Counted from the first letter of the stretch, positions 38,701 to 46,039 are shown. The stretch: 64,000 nucleotides of DNA from Phymorhynchus buccinoides (GCA_017654935.2 CM065706.1:11207183-11271182); one strand, 5' to 3'. Notes: a model not told the origin generated them from the letters alone. Made by a program: numbers and translations.

Positions 38701-39122
38701 CATTCCAGTTTTAGGGGGTTCTTTATTTTCTCTTTAACCCTTTCGCCGCCAGCCAATTTCAGCCAAAAAATACCATTAAACTTAACTGGGTAGAGAAAAA
38801 AAAGATCTGCAATATTGCGATTTCCTCTGTGACATATATAACATTTAGGCCTATCCTTACTTCCCAATATTAAGAAAACATGGTCTTTGGATAACACCCT
38901 GATTTGATGCCTAAACCATTGTGGTGCAAAAATGCGACATTGGCAGTGAAAGGGTTAATTCCGCCACCGATGTTGCATATCTGCACCACACTGACTTTAG
39001 GCATTAAGAATTAGGCACTTTCCAGTCACTGAGGCGTCTCTGAAATTCGGGTTGCTCCCACCTGGAGAGCGCGTCGCAGCCAGAGGCACGCCACCCAATT
39101 TTGTGTGTGTGTGTGTGTGTGT

Positions 39123-39166
<44 letters not shown>

Positions 39167-42100
39167 CTGATAAGGAAGGAAAGGGAGGGGTACATTTTGA
39201 CCAAATGACAAATTTTTTCGTTGCCACTGGGATTAACGCTACCTCTGTGCCACTCTACATTCGTGTTGTTAAAAGGCACGAAATTAGGACCCATTACTCA
39301 ATTACCTTATATGTTGCTAATTTTGGGAGATAAGGAAAGGAAGGAAAGGCCTCATCTAATACATGCATGGGGACATTCACAGTACTGAAGACGCCAACTT
39401 TCCTGTACCCAGAGGTAAGCTCGACAGAAATGCTTTTGGCTGAAAAAAATGACAGGCGGCGAAAGGTTTCTGTCAGGTAACAACAACAAAAAACAACAAT
39501 AAAATAGAATCCCTTGATGCAGACCGTTGATTCAAGCTGCGCTGTACGGGAATCTCATTGAAAGTTAGGTTTTACGTCCGCTCGGCTGCAAAACAGCACA
39601 TGTGCGATGAACCATCAACCAACCACAGGGTTCGTGCAGATCTGTGTCCAAAGAATTCCAGAACTTTTCTAGGACCAGTTTACTAAATTTCAAGGACTCA
39701 ATCTGGCATACATGGTCAATGTCGGTTTCGTTCCCGCCTGAGTTGCTTGTGCTTCTGGCCTTGGCAATGGCATTTTACAGCACTCTCGTCCATGCTGGTG
39801 ATGTCAAAGTTCTTTCAGCTCGCTTTCAGTTTTGAACTATCTGTTGACGGAGCTAACCAGCTCTGATATTCTTTTTTTTTTTTTGCAGCCAAACATCGTT
39901 GAAAATGCAGTCTCCATTTTGTTGGAAAACGGAAGTACGGTAAAGGGAAGTAACTTCAGCGGCAGACAACTCGCGCAAATGTCGTCTGCTATGATCGCGA
40001 TATCGGTATGACCTTAAAAGTTTTTTGGTTGTTTTTTTATTTGAATTTAGTTTTAACCTTCAATTATTTTTTGTGGAGGAGAATTTTTGACTTTGATGGA
40101 TTGAGATTAAGAACGTGGTCAGACGATTTTGAAAATTCCAGGACTTTTCCAGGAGTCTTGGGGCCTTTGCTGTTTTTTTTCAAGCACTTTTCAAGCCCTG
40201 GAAAAGGCCATGTCAATTTTCAAGTACTTTTCAAGGTTTCAAGGACCCTGTACGAACCCTGCAACCATCATTCAATGCTCTGAGCAGACCCTGGAGGTAC
40301 TGCAATACCAGGTCTGATCCGATGCACACCATACTGGAATCTGACAGAATGCCAAATTTCATATTTCAACCTCTATAGCCTGCACAAAATCTCTTTGGGG
40401 CACGGCAAAGGAGAAGGCATTCTGAGGCGGCTGCGACTACCGTAATTCACGGACTATAAGCCGCAACTTTTTTTTTCTTTTAAACCCCCCCACCCCCCTG
40501 CAGCTAGTACAGTGCCGCGGCCTAAACGTTACCGAAAGTGAAAGTCAACTCAACTCGGTGGCATCCTTGATTGATTCAGACCTTTGATCTGTGGCCTTGT
40601 TCACGGTTGATGACAACAACAAAAATCACCTTGATTTCGGTATATTTTTTCACAAAAATGACGATCTGTTTCGCGGTCCGATACTTTCGTTTTGGCAGTC
40701 AACACACCCGCGATCAACTCTCGACTCAACCGGAAGCGGACATCGTGCATCGCCACACTCCGCGGCTTATGCGTTACTTACATTTTTCAGATTTTTTTTT
40801 AAAGTAGGGGGTGCGGCTTATATTACGAAACGGCTTGTAGTCCATGAATTACGGTACTCTATCTCTTGACATGTTCCAGTCAAGAGTCAAAACACCCTGA
40901 CACAAAACATTTTTTTATTTTTAAAGTAGTTGTTCCAGCCTGATTTAGCCCAACGAGTCCTGACTGGCTGGGTCACTATAAGTACCGTAATTCACGGACT
41001 GTAAGCCACAACGTTTTGGGGGAATTTCTGGTTGGTTGTTGGGTTTTTTTATACAAAATGACGATCTCTTTCGCGGTCAGACACTTTCGTTTTGGCAGTC
41101 AACACACTCACGATCAACTCTAGACTCAACCGGAAGCGGACATCGTGCATCGCCACGCTTCCGCGGCTTATGCATGACTTTTTTCAGATTTTTATTTTTT
41201 AACCCAATGACTCCCAACCATTCGAACCGGGAATCGATCCCAGTTCCCGAGAGATGGGAATTAACTCTGAACGTCACACCAAATATTTTCATTAAAAAAA
41301 AAATCACCCAGAATAAAGTCTAACTCACATTTCATTTATGAAAGATGCATATTGAATAGCAATGATGATATTATCATTCCAAAGCTAACACACTGTCACA
41401 CAACAAACCATGAATTGGAATATTAAAAAATCCGTAATGGCGCTCCGAGCATCGCGCCGAGTCAATACTGCGTCACTTCACGTCACGTGGAAAGAAGAAA
41501 ACAATTTGGGGTCACTTCGAAAAATCCGTTCAAAAAGACTAGTGGGTGCTTTCCCTTGCTGTAAGAACCAAAAAACGGACCAGCGAGAGTCAGGAACAGG
41601 AAGAACTAACTTAGTATATTGCATTGTGGGTAGGGAGAAAGTGAAAGTGAACGTACTAGACCTGGCGTTCAGCGGGCGCAATCGGCGCATACGGGATGCA
41701 TGAGTTGACAAAATGTGGTCGAATGTGGCGTCTGTGTCCTAGAGAGGGCTAAAGTAGGGGGTGAGGCTTATATTACGAAGCGGCTCGAGTTAAGAGGCTC
41801 AGGGGTCTCAGTCTGGCAGACCTGCCTACTTGGAATTTTCCCAATCAGTAGCCCAGCCATCAATTTTCAGTAGCATGGCAAATTTTTCCGTAGCATCCAC
41901 AAACAACGGCAATCGATTTGTTCTCTTCCTGAGCCGAAACGCACTGCTTAATGTTTCGCCGATTGAACGTGTTGACGGCAATCGTCTCTACCGCCATGAT
42001 TCACAGAGAAGTCCGCATGGCAGAGGTTGCAGAGAGCATGGTTCGCACCGAGTCAACTTCTGACGATGCAAGGCCACTCCTCCGTGTAAGCTATTTTAAA

Positions 42101-44365
42101 AACGTGTGCGGCAGGCCGATATTTTTTTTTAGAACAAGATGGTGTGCCAGATGATTTTCGTTTTCTGGTTTGCGTTCGTTTTTCTTCGTTTGAAACATCT
42201 CCTGAATCGCTACTGCTGCTGGAGTCCGCCATTTTTTTCAGAGAAAATAATAAGAATGCATGCGCAGTCACTTTGATAAAAACGGAAGTGACTAGGTTAT
42301 CGCGCGTGACACGGCGTCTGCTCTTAGAAACTGACAAAACCGGGAACGACATAAGCAAAAATAAAATGCGGCAGCAATTTGTTTTTTCCGTAGCAACGTT
42401 AAGGTTGCCGTAGCTCCGTAGCAAAGCTTTATTTTTCGTAGCTGCTACGCAGGTCTGGTCTGGGGACAAAAAGTTATCGCCTTAGTTATAGTGCGGAAAC
42501 AAAAACGGTGCCGTACCTCTCGTCGAAGCTGTGGAAGATGCGCCTCATGATGTCCTTCAGCGCCTCGTCTTTTCTCTCCTCTGCGTCCGTGAGGTCGGCC
42601 AGCAGGTGTTCTACCTTGGCCGTGCGGTAGCGCTTCGCTCCCTTCTTGGACGACATAGCATCGTACTCTTCCGGCACGCGCTTGCACGCCGCCTCCGGCA
42701 CTTCCAGCTGGTAGCGGTTCTTGCCCGTTCCCCAGTACACCAGAGTCTGTGGTAGAACATGTTCATCAGAATTGTACGGAAATAATTAAGGAGTAATTTC
42801 ATGGTGTGTGGGAGTGATCTTGCCTTATTCAATCGGTCAAACAGGGGGAAGTCACTCTGCTATCAGCTCTCGTAGCCTATCGACTCTCGTGTGTTTGAGC
42901 AGACATACAGCACTTAGAACACTGTGCGTCATTCTAAAAATTGATGTCGTTTATATTTTTACATCAGTTTTGCAAGTTTTATCAGTTTGTGGCCACTGGC
43001 CACCCCTAATCTTTTCCCCAAAAAATGTTTGCAAGTCGCTGACTCGCATCCTGCGGTTTCAAGCTTCGACGTCATTATCGCATTGTTGCTGTGGTGTTTG
43101 ACCGAGTAATGGAGGTAAACAACATTTTTACAAATTGCTCTCCCCTAGTTTTTTCCGAAAATCGTCTATTAGGTATCAGCAGACCTGCTTACCCAAAATC
43201 TTCACTGTCAGTAATCCCAAGCTCTGAAATCAGTAACTTCAGGCAACTGTCCGTAATTTTGCTGGCCGAGAAATCCTTCCATCAGAATTTTTTGCTGCCG
43301 TCAAACCTTTTGTTGAGCAGGGGAGGGGGTACTCGAACCCTTGACTTTCCGCACCTCCGCCGAGCACTCTAACCATTCAACCACGGGCAGAAGCAATCAA
43401 CAATCTGACCTTGCAATATTAGAACGCTTCTACTCCCAAGCAGATTGTCATGCCCACTACTAAATCACAATACAGTCATGACAATTAATAAATCACAATC
43501 AGACCTGTTTACCCCTATTTTGCAAAGTTGTAATTTCTTAAACCAAAAATTGTAATTTTGGAGAGAAAATAAATGTAATCCAACGCGTGACCAATGAACG
43601 TCGATATCGTACTGACCTGAGTGTGCAATACTAAATGTCCGTCGAGTAGTAGACACAGAACACATGCTCGTCACCTAGTGCTGAATTCCTGGAATTCTTA
43701 GGTCACTTTCCCGGAATTTCTGAGCCATTTAAGTGAATTTTGATGTCTTTTCTTTTGATTTTTTCGACCAGAACATACAGAAGCTTCGGAATGCACTCGC
43801 TTGGACGCCATTTGAAACAGAAACGGAAATGGCACGAACTGACTTTTCACCGCATCGTTTCAAAAGCTTCGCTTACCGACGCAACTGTAGTGGGTTTTTT
43901 TTATATTTAGGATTTTATTTTCCCGTATTTTTATTCCGTAGCCGTATTATCGTAATTGGACTTTTCCCCGTAAAAATTACGGCAAAATCGTAAAGGTAAA
44001 CAGGTCTGCACAATACAGATACATTCATATAGCGGGTTTTGACTCACGAATCGCAAAGCGCTTTACAATCAGCAGTAATCAACCCTGCATCCCAGCCGCT
44101 TCTTCTACTGCTAAGTACATTAGTATTAGGTACTTTATAGTATTAGGTACTTTATAGTATTAGGTACTTTATAGTATTAGAGGCGTCTCTGTGAAATTCG
44201 GGTTGCTCCCACCTGGAGAGCGCGCCGCCACCCAATTTTTTTATATTATTTTTTTTTGCATGCGATTTTTTGTCACTGATGGGGGGGGCGGCGGTAAATT
44301 TTGACCAAATAACAACTTTTTTCGTTGCCACTGGGTTTAACGTATGCTAAGTGCATGGGCACACG

Positions 44366-44396
<31 letters not shown>

Positions 44397-46001
44397 TCCA
44401 CGTTCAGACCGTTAAGGCCTAGTGCAAAGTGAGAGGAAAAAATCCCCTGTACCCAGGTTCGAACTCGGGTTTACTTGACACGAAGCGAACGCGATACCAC
44501 TGTGCCACTCTACACCGATGTCATCACAATTAATACATCACAACACAGAAACATTTACACAGCGTTTTTCACGAATCACAAAGCGCTCTACTTCTTCGTC
44601 GATCGCTCAGACAGTTTCCTATCAACTTATGAGTGCTGATGCGTCATGCTGCCGTAATGCGCCTAACTAAGAAATAGTTAGGACCCAGCAAGTCCGACTT
44701 CAGCTGGAGGAAATGTGGTTTTGAAAGTGTTTCTTGAAAAAAAAGGCAGGAGAATGGACGAGTAAGGCAGAAAGATAGTAGATGATCGACCAGCTGCCGT
44801 GGTGTAGTGGTTAGCGTCACGAGACTACTGGCTGGAGGTCTTGGGTTCGAGTCCCATCAGAGGCGAGGGTTTTTTCGGTCCTGGACCGACTCCTACCCAG
44901 AGTGAGTGGCTATGGGCTCAATGAGAAGACTGAAGCCACACAGTCGAGTTTCATCCGCTTAACAGATGTGATTCTGAGAGTGTTGATCTAATTTCATGAC
45001 CAACACTGCAGGTGTCTGTAGTTCTCGGGCCTGGTTAACGCCGGGATATCATTATGAAAGGAAGCGTAGAATACGGCCTTGTCATGCAGTCTCAGACCGA
45101 TACGGAACTCCATAGCATCATCATCATCGTTATCATCGGTCTCATTTTCCATCAATCATAAAAATTTAAAAAATGTCTCAAATTCTGTGGCTTGCTAACA
45201 CCCCCCCCCCGCCCTGCTCTCATGGTGACCTCAGTTTCGGTTTCCAATCCAGTCTATGCCTTGGTGCATTCGGGTCAAAGTCATGGGGATCAGTGTGTTC
45301 TGGGGAGCTGTCGGTGGACGGTCGTGGTGGCGCCCTCGGAGGAGGACCTCACTCACGCTGGCTCCACGACTAAGAGAATAGTGTCGTCAGTAGGGGGCTT
45401 AGTAGGTGGTGTCCTGTACAGGACAGATTGTAAGAATAGGCATCACCTAAAATCTTTCTCCTTGTCAAATAAAGTTTTCCAGTGTCCAGTGTCCTGAACA
45501 GGCTCCACTGAACTCCACCGAAGTGACTCAGCAGAAGTGCAGGGTCTCCTCGGTTGGTTGCCCTCCTGATGGCCTGACATAGATTCGCTCCCCCTGGACT
45601 GCTGGTCTCGGATTCTGCGACTTGAACAAACCGGGGTGTAGCTGCGAATTGGGATTCGGAACGAGCGGTGTGGGAGCAACGCCACTGTACGGCCCAGAAG
45701 ATGGGACAGCAAAAAACAAAAAAAAAACACAAAAAAAGATAGTAGATGACAGTAAAGCAAAAGGAAAAAAGGCAGTCAAAGAGAGTGACAGATTAGAGGA
45801 AGTTACAAGCACAGAACTTCCAGAAGAACGACCCCCCCCCCCCCGGTATTCCCACGGGAGGACAAAGCGCTTTAAAATCAGCAGTAATCCACAGACTGAC
45901 CCTGCATCCCAGCCGCTTCTTCTGCTCCTCCAGGTAGTCCTGTAGCTCCCCCTCCGTGTGACGAATGTCCGCCATGGCCGTATCAAAGTCATCGTCAACA
46001 C
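20847..46001 (-). CDS. MSH6: DNA mismatch repair protein Msh6, C-terminal part, 10 exons (gene span)
   Basis: MSH6 pairs with MSH2 in the nuclear MutS-alpha dimer, which recognises base mismatches and small loops and uses ATP to license repair. Ten exons on the minus strand read in order through the clamp and lever region and the complete ABC-type ATPase: Walker A ([10 protein letters not shown]), the signature DRIMSGESTFF, Walker [12 protein letters not shown] and the STHYHSL switch. All junctions have AG acceptors and GT donors and phases that agree from exon to exon, with no stops, so this part looks functional. The residues after EQLRAFG, about the last 30 expected, were not found. The preceding exons lie on the opposite strand beyond a 500-N gap. 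Identity as MSH6 rather than MSH2 or MSH3 rests on residue matches such as GCYVPAE and [13 protein letters not shown]; high certainty. Confidence 0.95.
21040..21330. repeat. Dispersed repeat shared with ~8,615-8,770
   Basis: Common blocks are aggaactagtagta-tagccaca, ctgactcgtc and gcccttt-tcgtgtc. The leading gtatgctagtctgcagcg block resembles 52,669-52,690. Family unknown; possibly SINE-derived. Confidence 0.5.
21652..21859. mobile_element. CAGACCTG...CAGGTCTG element, 208 bp
   Basis: Inverted ends cagacctgtttaccc and agagtaaacaggtctg. The 6-bp flanks are cattgc and catagc (5 of 6 match). Very similar to the 37,097-37,314 copy. No coding capacity. Confidence 0.8.
22160..24247 (-). repeat. 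Exon-derived minisatellite: ~19 extra copies of an MSH6 exon
   Basis: Each unit of about 105 bp is an 87-bp copy of the next exon upstream, from ATC ACC TTC (ITFLYKF) through GAG GAG (SIPEE), followed by the exon's donor converted into a GT/CA run of variable length. The lowest copy (about 22,165-22,255) is diverged; most others differ from the true exon by only a few substitutions, for example Ala/Thr in the GFNA position, and stay open. The true exon is the twentieth and only copy that extends upstream into DPSQET. Three copies (near 22,628, 22,734 and 23,153) have AG immediately before ATC. Confidence 0.95.
24248..24385 (-). CDS. MSH6: MSH6 exon: [11 protein letters not shown]...ARLASIPEE
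   Basis: Acceptor aacag before GCGTGC, donor gtatgtg. The 46 codons run [17 protein letters not shown] and on through [20 protein letters not shown] to SIPEE, the conserved stretch after the His switch. Phase 0 in and out. The 3' 87 bases of this exon seeded the array directly downstream. Confidence 0.95.
24877..25031 (-). CDS. MSH6: MSH6 exon: Walker B end, D-loop and STHYHSL switch
   Basis: Acceptor ccag before GTCGAGG, donor gtttgt. Reads (G)[16 protein letters not shown], then [20 protein letters not shown] and [15 protein letters not shown]. This includes the RGT following Walker B and the conserved H-switch STHYHS. Enters with two bases that complete the Gly codon split with the previous exon, and ends in phase 0. 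Confidence 0.95.
25032..25440 (-). repeat. Two extra partial copies of the MSH6 [10 protein letters not shown] exon fused to MITE ends
   Basis: Exon-like segments at about 25,108-25,193 and 25,286-25,371 copy the acceptor and first ~85 coding bases ([13 protein letters not shown]... to LRCRS). In each, the exon sequence stops after the LRCRSL codons and switches abruptly to agtatcgccttatagtccg, the terminus of the cggactataaggcgc MITE, then ccattt-ggaacag. A third MITE remnant closes the array near 25,420-25,440. Confidence 0.9.
25697..26451. mobile_element. Non-autonomous pogo/Tigger-like element (755 bp)
   Basis: Begins cagtgaaacccatttagtac and ends gtactaaacgggtttcactg, with TA on each side. 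Repeated 'acgagc' phrases inside (tacaacgagctcgctacaac) are typical of pogo-like ends. No transposase frame is recognisable. It is followed at 26,455-26,620 by fragments with a similar theme (taataagcggc) ending cgaccactgta. Confidence 0.75.
26600..27014. mobile_element. Two MITEs in tandem (ggcgc family, then CAGTGGAACC family)
   Basis: About 26,620-26,848 carries cggactataaggcgc-type ends (tggactataaggcgatac), including an internal second terminus. From 26,850 to 27,014 a palindromic CAGTCGAACCTCCC element follows, with TA before it. No coding capacity. Confidence 0.65.
27015..27929. other. No gene recognised
   Basis: Contains a SINE-like fragment near 27,290-27,375 (cgctttacgcacgtaaaa, atcccactgcctggtatgac), a CA-rich microsatellite at about 27,452-27,530, and a poly-C run at 27,879-27,896. 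The rest shows repeated aggaccccc phrases at about 27,580-27,780. Confidence 0.5.
27930..28355. mobile_element. TTAA-family MITE with a nested foldback insertion
   Basis: The outer element starts ccctttcaccgccaaagtc, ends ggctggcagtgaaaggg and is flanked by TTAA. Compared with 49,816-50,059 it is interrupted between ccctat and tgtcttagttttggg by about 190 bp (roughly 28,026-28,213). The insert has a 15-bp internal inverted pair, cgccatcttagtcag and ctgactaagatggcg. Confidence 0.75.
28376..28465 (-). CDS. MSH6: MSH6 exon: [11 protein letters not shown]...LVLMDELG (signature to Walker B)
   Basis: Acceptor tttcag before GGGAGAGC, donor gtgagt. Reads (G)[19 protein letters not shown] then [11 protein letters not shown]. 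It contains the second half of the ABC signature and the Walker B aspartate-glutamate pair (MDE). Phases match both neighbours. Confidence 0.95.
28600..29050. mobile_element. CAGTGGAACC MITE split by a retroposon
   Basis: The MITE begins cagtggaacctcccttata near 28,604 and resumes at 28,949. The insert, 28,654-28,948, is bounded by a 12-bp direct repeat, gacctacttctc. It carries the gcggtgccatagccgatgag repeat shared with 35,515, 35,755 and 520-745. The right MITE end has decayed. Confidence 0.8.
29113..29215 (+). repeat. Partial dispersed repeat (gatggttggttgatggttcg)
   Basis: Shares, in reverse orientation, the sequence around 39,555-39,625 and 40,262-40,280, where the same repeat is interrupted by a CAG...CTG element. 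Ends gagcggacgtaaaacctaac before a ccattcatt tail, like a LINE or SINE 3' end. Confidence 0.6.
29363..29495. repeat. Small minisatellite, ~30-33 bp unit, four copies
   Basis: Units read roughly ttttggcactccaaaa-ccggaagccacaag. It abuts the remains of a TTAA-family terminus (ccctttcgccgccaacc) near 29,333 and lies about 60 bp from an MSH6 exon end, within the intron. Confidence 0.7.
29558..29645 (-). CDS. MSH6: MSH6 exon: [20 protein letters not shown]
   Basis: Acceptor ttgcag before GGCTGTTAC, donor gtatgtg. Reads [20 protein letters not shown] then LGASDRIMS(G), the segment between the P-loop and the signature, ending inside the signature at the Gly codon that the next exon completes. Confidence 0.95.
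29680..30260. other. GGTC-type simple repeat and MITE fragment, no gene
   Basis: A run of ggtc/gtcg repeats lies at about 29,722-29,764, followed by two copies of cacttcaaattgaggctg. About 30,095-30,260 is a cggactataaggcgc-family MITE ending cgccttatagtccgaaaaat. Confidence 0.6.
30305..30605. repeat. GAT, TC and CA microsatellites
   Basis: A GAT-triplet run (about 30,323-30,362), a long CT run (about 30,481-30,590) and a short CA run (30,592-30,606). More CA-rich DNA follows at about 30,750-30,820. These lie in the MSH6 intron next to the duplicated Walker A exon edge. Confidence 0.9.
30835..30903 (-). pseudogene. Extra partial copy of the MSH6 Walker A exon
   Basis: On the minus strand it reads [20 protein letters not shown], versus [19 protein letters not shown] in the true exon at 31,205-31,339. 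The lysine and serine of the P-loop are kept, but the TGPNM part and the splice acceptor are missing. The sequence runs on past where the true donor lies. Too similar to be chance; a diverged local duplicate of the donor half of the exon. Confidence 0.85.
31205..31339 (-). CDS. MSH6: MSH6 exon: Walker A P-loop
   Basis: Acceptor aaacag before AGCATGGAG, donor gtatgt. The 45 codons include an acidic variable linker ([15 protein letters not shown]), then [20 protein letters not shown] and [17 protein letters not shown] is the nucleotide-binding P-loop of MutS proteins. Phase 0 in and out. Confidence 0.97.
31456..32525. mobile_element. AATTAAGGGGAG element carrying a nested CAG element
   Basis: Outer ends gaaataattaaggggagtaa and ctcccctagttttttctccg correspond to the 3,129 and 42,776 copies. 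The insertion at 31,780-32,439 splits it at tatggt, exactly where the 42,776-43,170 copy is continuous. Confidence 0.7.
31780..32439 (-). mobile_element. CAGACCTG element (660 bp) with zinc-finger remnant
   Basis: Inverted ends cagacctgcctacttgg and gcagtaggcaggtctg, flanked by the 6-bp duplication tatggt on both sides. On the minus strand, a frame opens [18 protein letters not shown] and continues to [11 protein letters not shown]. After a frame change, [17 protein letters not shown]...H appears, a Cys-x2-Cys...His pattern like the BED-type N-terminus of DNA transposases. The catalytic part is absent. Confidence 0.85.
32560..32960 (+). repeat. MITE fragment and head-truncated SINE family 1
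   Basis: About 32,560-32,660 carries a decayed cggactataaggcgc terminus. From about 32,670, SINE family 1 runs in plus orientation from ggagtctttcggatgagacg to the tail tgattatagagtgcctaaat. A TG-rich microsatellite follows at about 33,013-33,098. Confidence 0.65.
33230..33390. mobile_element. Palindromic MITE, CAGTGGAACCTCC family
   Basis: Starts cagtggaacctccattata, ends ataatggaggttgcactg and is flanked by TA. Clean short copy (161 bp) with no coding capacity. Confidence 0.8.
33430..34085 (-). mobile_element. CAGACCTG element (656 bp) with zinc-finger remnant
   Basis: Second member of the 660-bp subfamily. Ends cagatctgcctacttgg and gcagtaggcaggtctg; the 6-bp duplication tccctc flanks both sides and lies within a CAGTGGAACC-family region. 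The minus-strand coding remnant is as in the 31,780 copy ([35 protein letters not shown]), with the same frame break. Confidence 0.88.
34090..34485. mobile_element. CAGTGGAACC-family fragments, rearranged
   Basis: Three partial tandem copies of the MITE interior (agatctacttctctgagaca, agtattaaaattacctccct) ending ataatggaggtttgcactg. It looks like repeated internal duplication of one MITE just downstream of an MSH6 exon donor. Confidence 0.65.
34507..34605 (-). CDS. MSH6: MSH6 exon: [12 protein letters not shown]...[12 protein letters not shown]
   Basis: Acceptor ttcag before CCATTC, donor gtgagt. The 33 codons include [10 protein letters not shown] and [10 protein letters not shown], the strand leading into the ATPase domain in MutS homologues. 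Phase 0 on both sides. Confidence 0.95.
34764..35181. mobile_element. GACCCGTC...GACGGGTC element (418 bp)
   Basis: Inverted ends gacccgtcaccacaaaatga and tcattttgtttgcgacgggt(c). Flanks are taatatgt and taatatgc (7 of 8 match). An 8-bp duplication would fit a hAT-type element; no transposase is visible. Confidence 0.7.
35513..36065. repeat. Two full and one partial copy of a dispersed retroposon-like repeat
   Basis: Copies at about 35,515-35,720 and 35,757-35,958, each running from gcggtgccatagccgatgag to gaggacgtaaaac. A third, tail-only piece ends near 36,060 with cattcattccttcattcatt. The tetranucleotide tail suggests a LINE or LINE-mobilised 3' end. Confidence 0.65.
36120..36930. mobile_element. 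cggactata MITE with a 19-bp tandem array and a nested TTAA element
   Basis: The MITE starts gtttcggactatagggtgca. Its left part expanded into about 12 tandem units of gttaaggcgcaccaccgat (36,133-36,355). It is then split at TTAA by a 465-bp element (36,400-36,864: ctctttctatac...ggaatgag) and resumes as ggtagattttaaggcgcagg. Confidence 0.75.
37097..37314. mobile_element. CAGACCTG...CAGGTCTG element, 218 bp
   Basis: Inverted ends cagacctgtttacccc and gagtaaacaggtctg. Flanks are ctacta on both sides, though the surrounding DNA is itself a CTA repeat, so the duplication is less informative here. Near-identical interior to 21,652-21,859. Confidence 0.8.
37428..37560 (-). CDS. MSH6: MSH6 exon: [20 protein letters not shown]
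   Basis: Acceptor cttcag before GTATAAC, donor gtgagt. Reads (R)[18 protein letters not shown] then [16 protein letters not shown] and [10 protein letters not shown]. This matches the lever-to-ATPase junction of MSH6, including AVLDVL and MCRP. Its first ~35 bases plus the acceptor are the source of the 80-bp array next to it. Confidence 0.95.
37591..38710 (-). repeat. 80-bp exon/MITE chimeric minisatellite, 14 units
   Basis: Exactly periodic at 80 bp. Read on the minus strand, each unit is: splice acceptor ggacttcag; exon-like GTACAGCAAGTGGAACCAGG and CGGTGTGGTGCCTGGCGGTG; then aaagggttaatactggaatg and the intron lead to the next acceptor. The exon part comes from the adjacent YNKWNQAV exon. 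The aaagggttaa part is the terminus of the TTAA MITE family (TGGCGGTGAAAGGGTTAA). Units differ at only a few positions (cgcc/cccc and cttg/cgtg), so the array is young. Confidence 0.95.
38738..38954. mobile_element. TTAA-family MITE beside the 80-bp array
   Basis: Starts ccctttcgccgccagcc, ends ggcagtgaaaggg, flanked by TTAA. It lies 27 bp beyond the last 80-bp unit and shows that a MITE of the type fused into that array sits in this intron. Confidence 0.8.
38999..39258 (-). repeat. SINE family 1, internally deleted, with TG microsatellite
   Basis: The tail side (aattaggcactttccagtca) and gagcgcgtcgcagccagagg are present. The usual poly-T of the SINE body is replaced by a GT run at 39,102-39,163. 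The head ends ctacctctgtgccactc. Confidence 0.7.
39626..40261. mobile_element. CAGGGTTCGT...ACGAACCCTG element (636 bp)
   Basis: Inverted ends cagggttcgtgcag and ctgtacgaaccctg, flanked by the 6-bp duplication caacca. The empty site is visible in the related repeat near 29,125-29,145. No coding similarity is seen; the ends pair imperfectly inward (ttccagaacttttc and gacttttccaggag). Confidence 0.88.
40439..40857. mobile_element. MITE, accgtaattcacggactata type
   Basis: Inverted ends accgtaattcacggactata and tagtccatgaattacggta. Interior gcggcttatattacgaa and cggaagcggacatcgtgcat are repeated in a second, disrupted copy at about 40,984-41,800, which carries other insertions and the 41,817 element beside it. 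Confidence 0.7.
41817..42457 (-). mobile_element. CAGACCTG element (641 bp) with zinc-finger remnant
   Basis: Third 660-bp-subfamily copy. Ends cagacctgcctacttgg and gctacgcaggtctg; 6-bp duplication gtctgg on both sides. The minus-strand remnant reads [18 protein letters not shown] to [11 protein letters not shown], with the finger motif in another frame. Confidence 0.88.
42517..42746 (-). CDS. MSH6: MSH6 exon: [18 protein letters not shown] (lever/clamp)
   Basis: Acceptor cacag before ACTCTGG, donor gtacgg. The 76 codons read [20 protein letters not shown] and on to [20 protein letters not shown] and [11 protein letters not shown](R). [14 protein letters not shown] and SSKKG-KRY are diagnostic of the MSH6 clamp. 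Ends with AG of an Arg codon completed by the next exon. Confidence 0.96.
42776..43170. mobile_element. AATTAAGGGGAG element, uninterrupted copy
   Basis: Ends acggaaataattaaggagta and ctcccctagttttttccg. Serves as the unoccupied reference for the nested insertion at 31,780. Confidence 0.65.
43186..43400 (-). repeat. CAGACCTG fragment and tRNA-like SINE head
   Basis: Begins with a solitary terminus, cagacctgcttacccaaaat. At 43,330-43,388 the minus strand reads a tRNA-like head with gtggttgaatggttagagtg and gggttcgagt, resembling A and B boxes. No complete tRNA fold is evident. Confidence 0.5.
43500..44008 (-). mobile_element. CAGACCTG...CAGGTCTG element (509 bp)
   Basis: Ends cagacctgtttacccc and gtaaaggtaaacaggtctg; 6-bp duplication cacaat exactly on both sides. 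The minus strand carries [16 protein letters not shown], a decayed version of the finger motif in the other members. Confidence 0.88.
44055..44112 (-). pseudogene. Distant copy of the MSH6 KKRLGCR exon donor edge
   Basis: The sequence aatcagcagtaatc-aaccctgc then atcccagccgcttcttct repeats the end of the exon at 45,901-46,001 and about 30 bases of its intron. The surrounding cacgaatcgcaaagcgcttta also matches the region left of that exon. Confidence 0.75.
44104..44512 (-). repeat. SINE family 1 with a triplicated tail
   Basis: Minus-oriented near-complete copy. The tail unit attaggtactttatagt is repeated three times at 44,126-44,178. The head side shows ggttcgaactcgggtttac and taccactgtgccac. 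Confidence 0.8.
44790..45150 (+). repeat. tRNA-derived SINE, family 3
   Basis: The head ctgccgtggtgtagtggtta (A-box-like) and gggttcgagtccc (B-box) resemble a tRNA promoter. A body of about 280 bp follows and ends in a cat-rich tract (agcatcatcatcatcgttat). Not a functional tRNA: the acceptor stem does not pair. Confidence 0.75.
45151..45900. other. Intron and repeat-derived DNA, no further exon seen
   Basis: About 45,735-45,855 is a reverse copy of the repeat seen at 11,840-12,490 (agagtgacagattagagga), ending at a poly-C run. This copy is continuous across the site where the DIRS element inserted in the 57.4/63.7 kb copy. Confidence 0.6.
45901..46001 (-). CDS. MSH6: MSH6 exon: [19 protein letters not shown]
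   Basis: Acceptor gtgcag before GTGTTGAC, donor gtcagt. Reads (G)[20 protein letters not shown] then [13 protein letters not shown], equivalent to the coiled clamp helix that precedes YWG. It enters in phase 1, so an upstream exon ending in the first base of a Gly codon is required; none was found in 46,040-47,347. Confidence 0.94.
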
Positions 46002-46039
46002 CTGCACACACAAAAAAAAAAAAATTGTTATTCAACAAG

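Noticed and set aside
37591..38710. Overlapping 71-codon frames beginning MCGLQVQ as a repeat protein
   Set aside because: They arise from the 80-bp period. 80 is not a multiple of 3, so frames cycle and stop. The unit includes splice-acceptor and MITE sequence.
44790..44865. Functional tRNA gene
   Set aside because: A and B boxes are present, but the acceptor stem does not pair and a SINE body follows.
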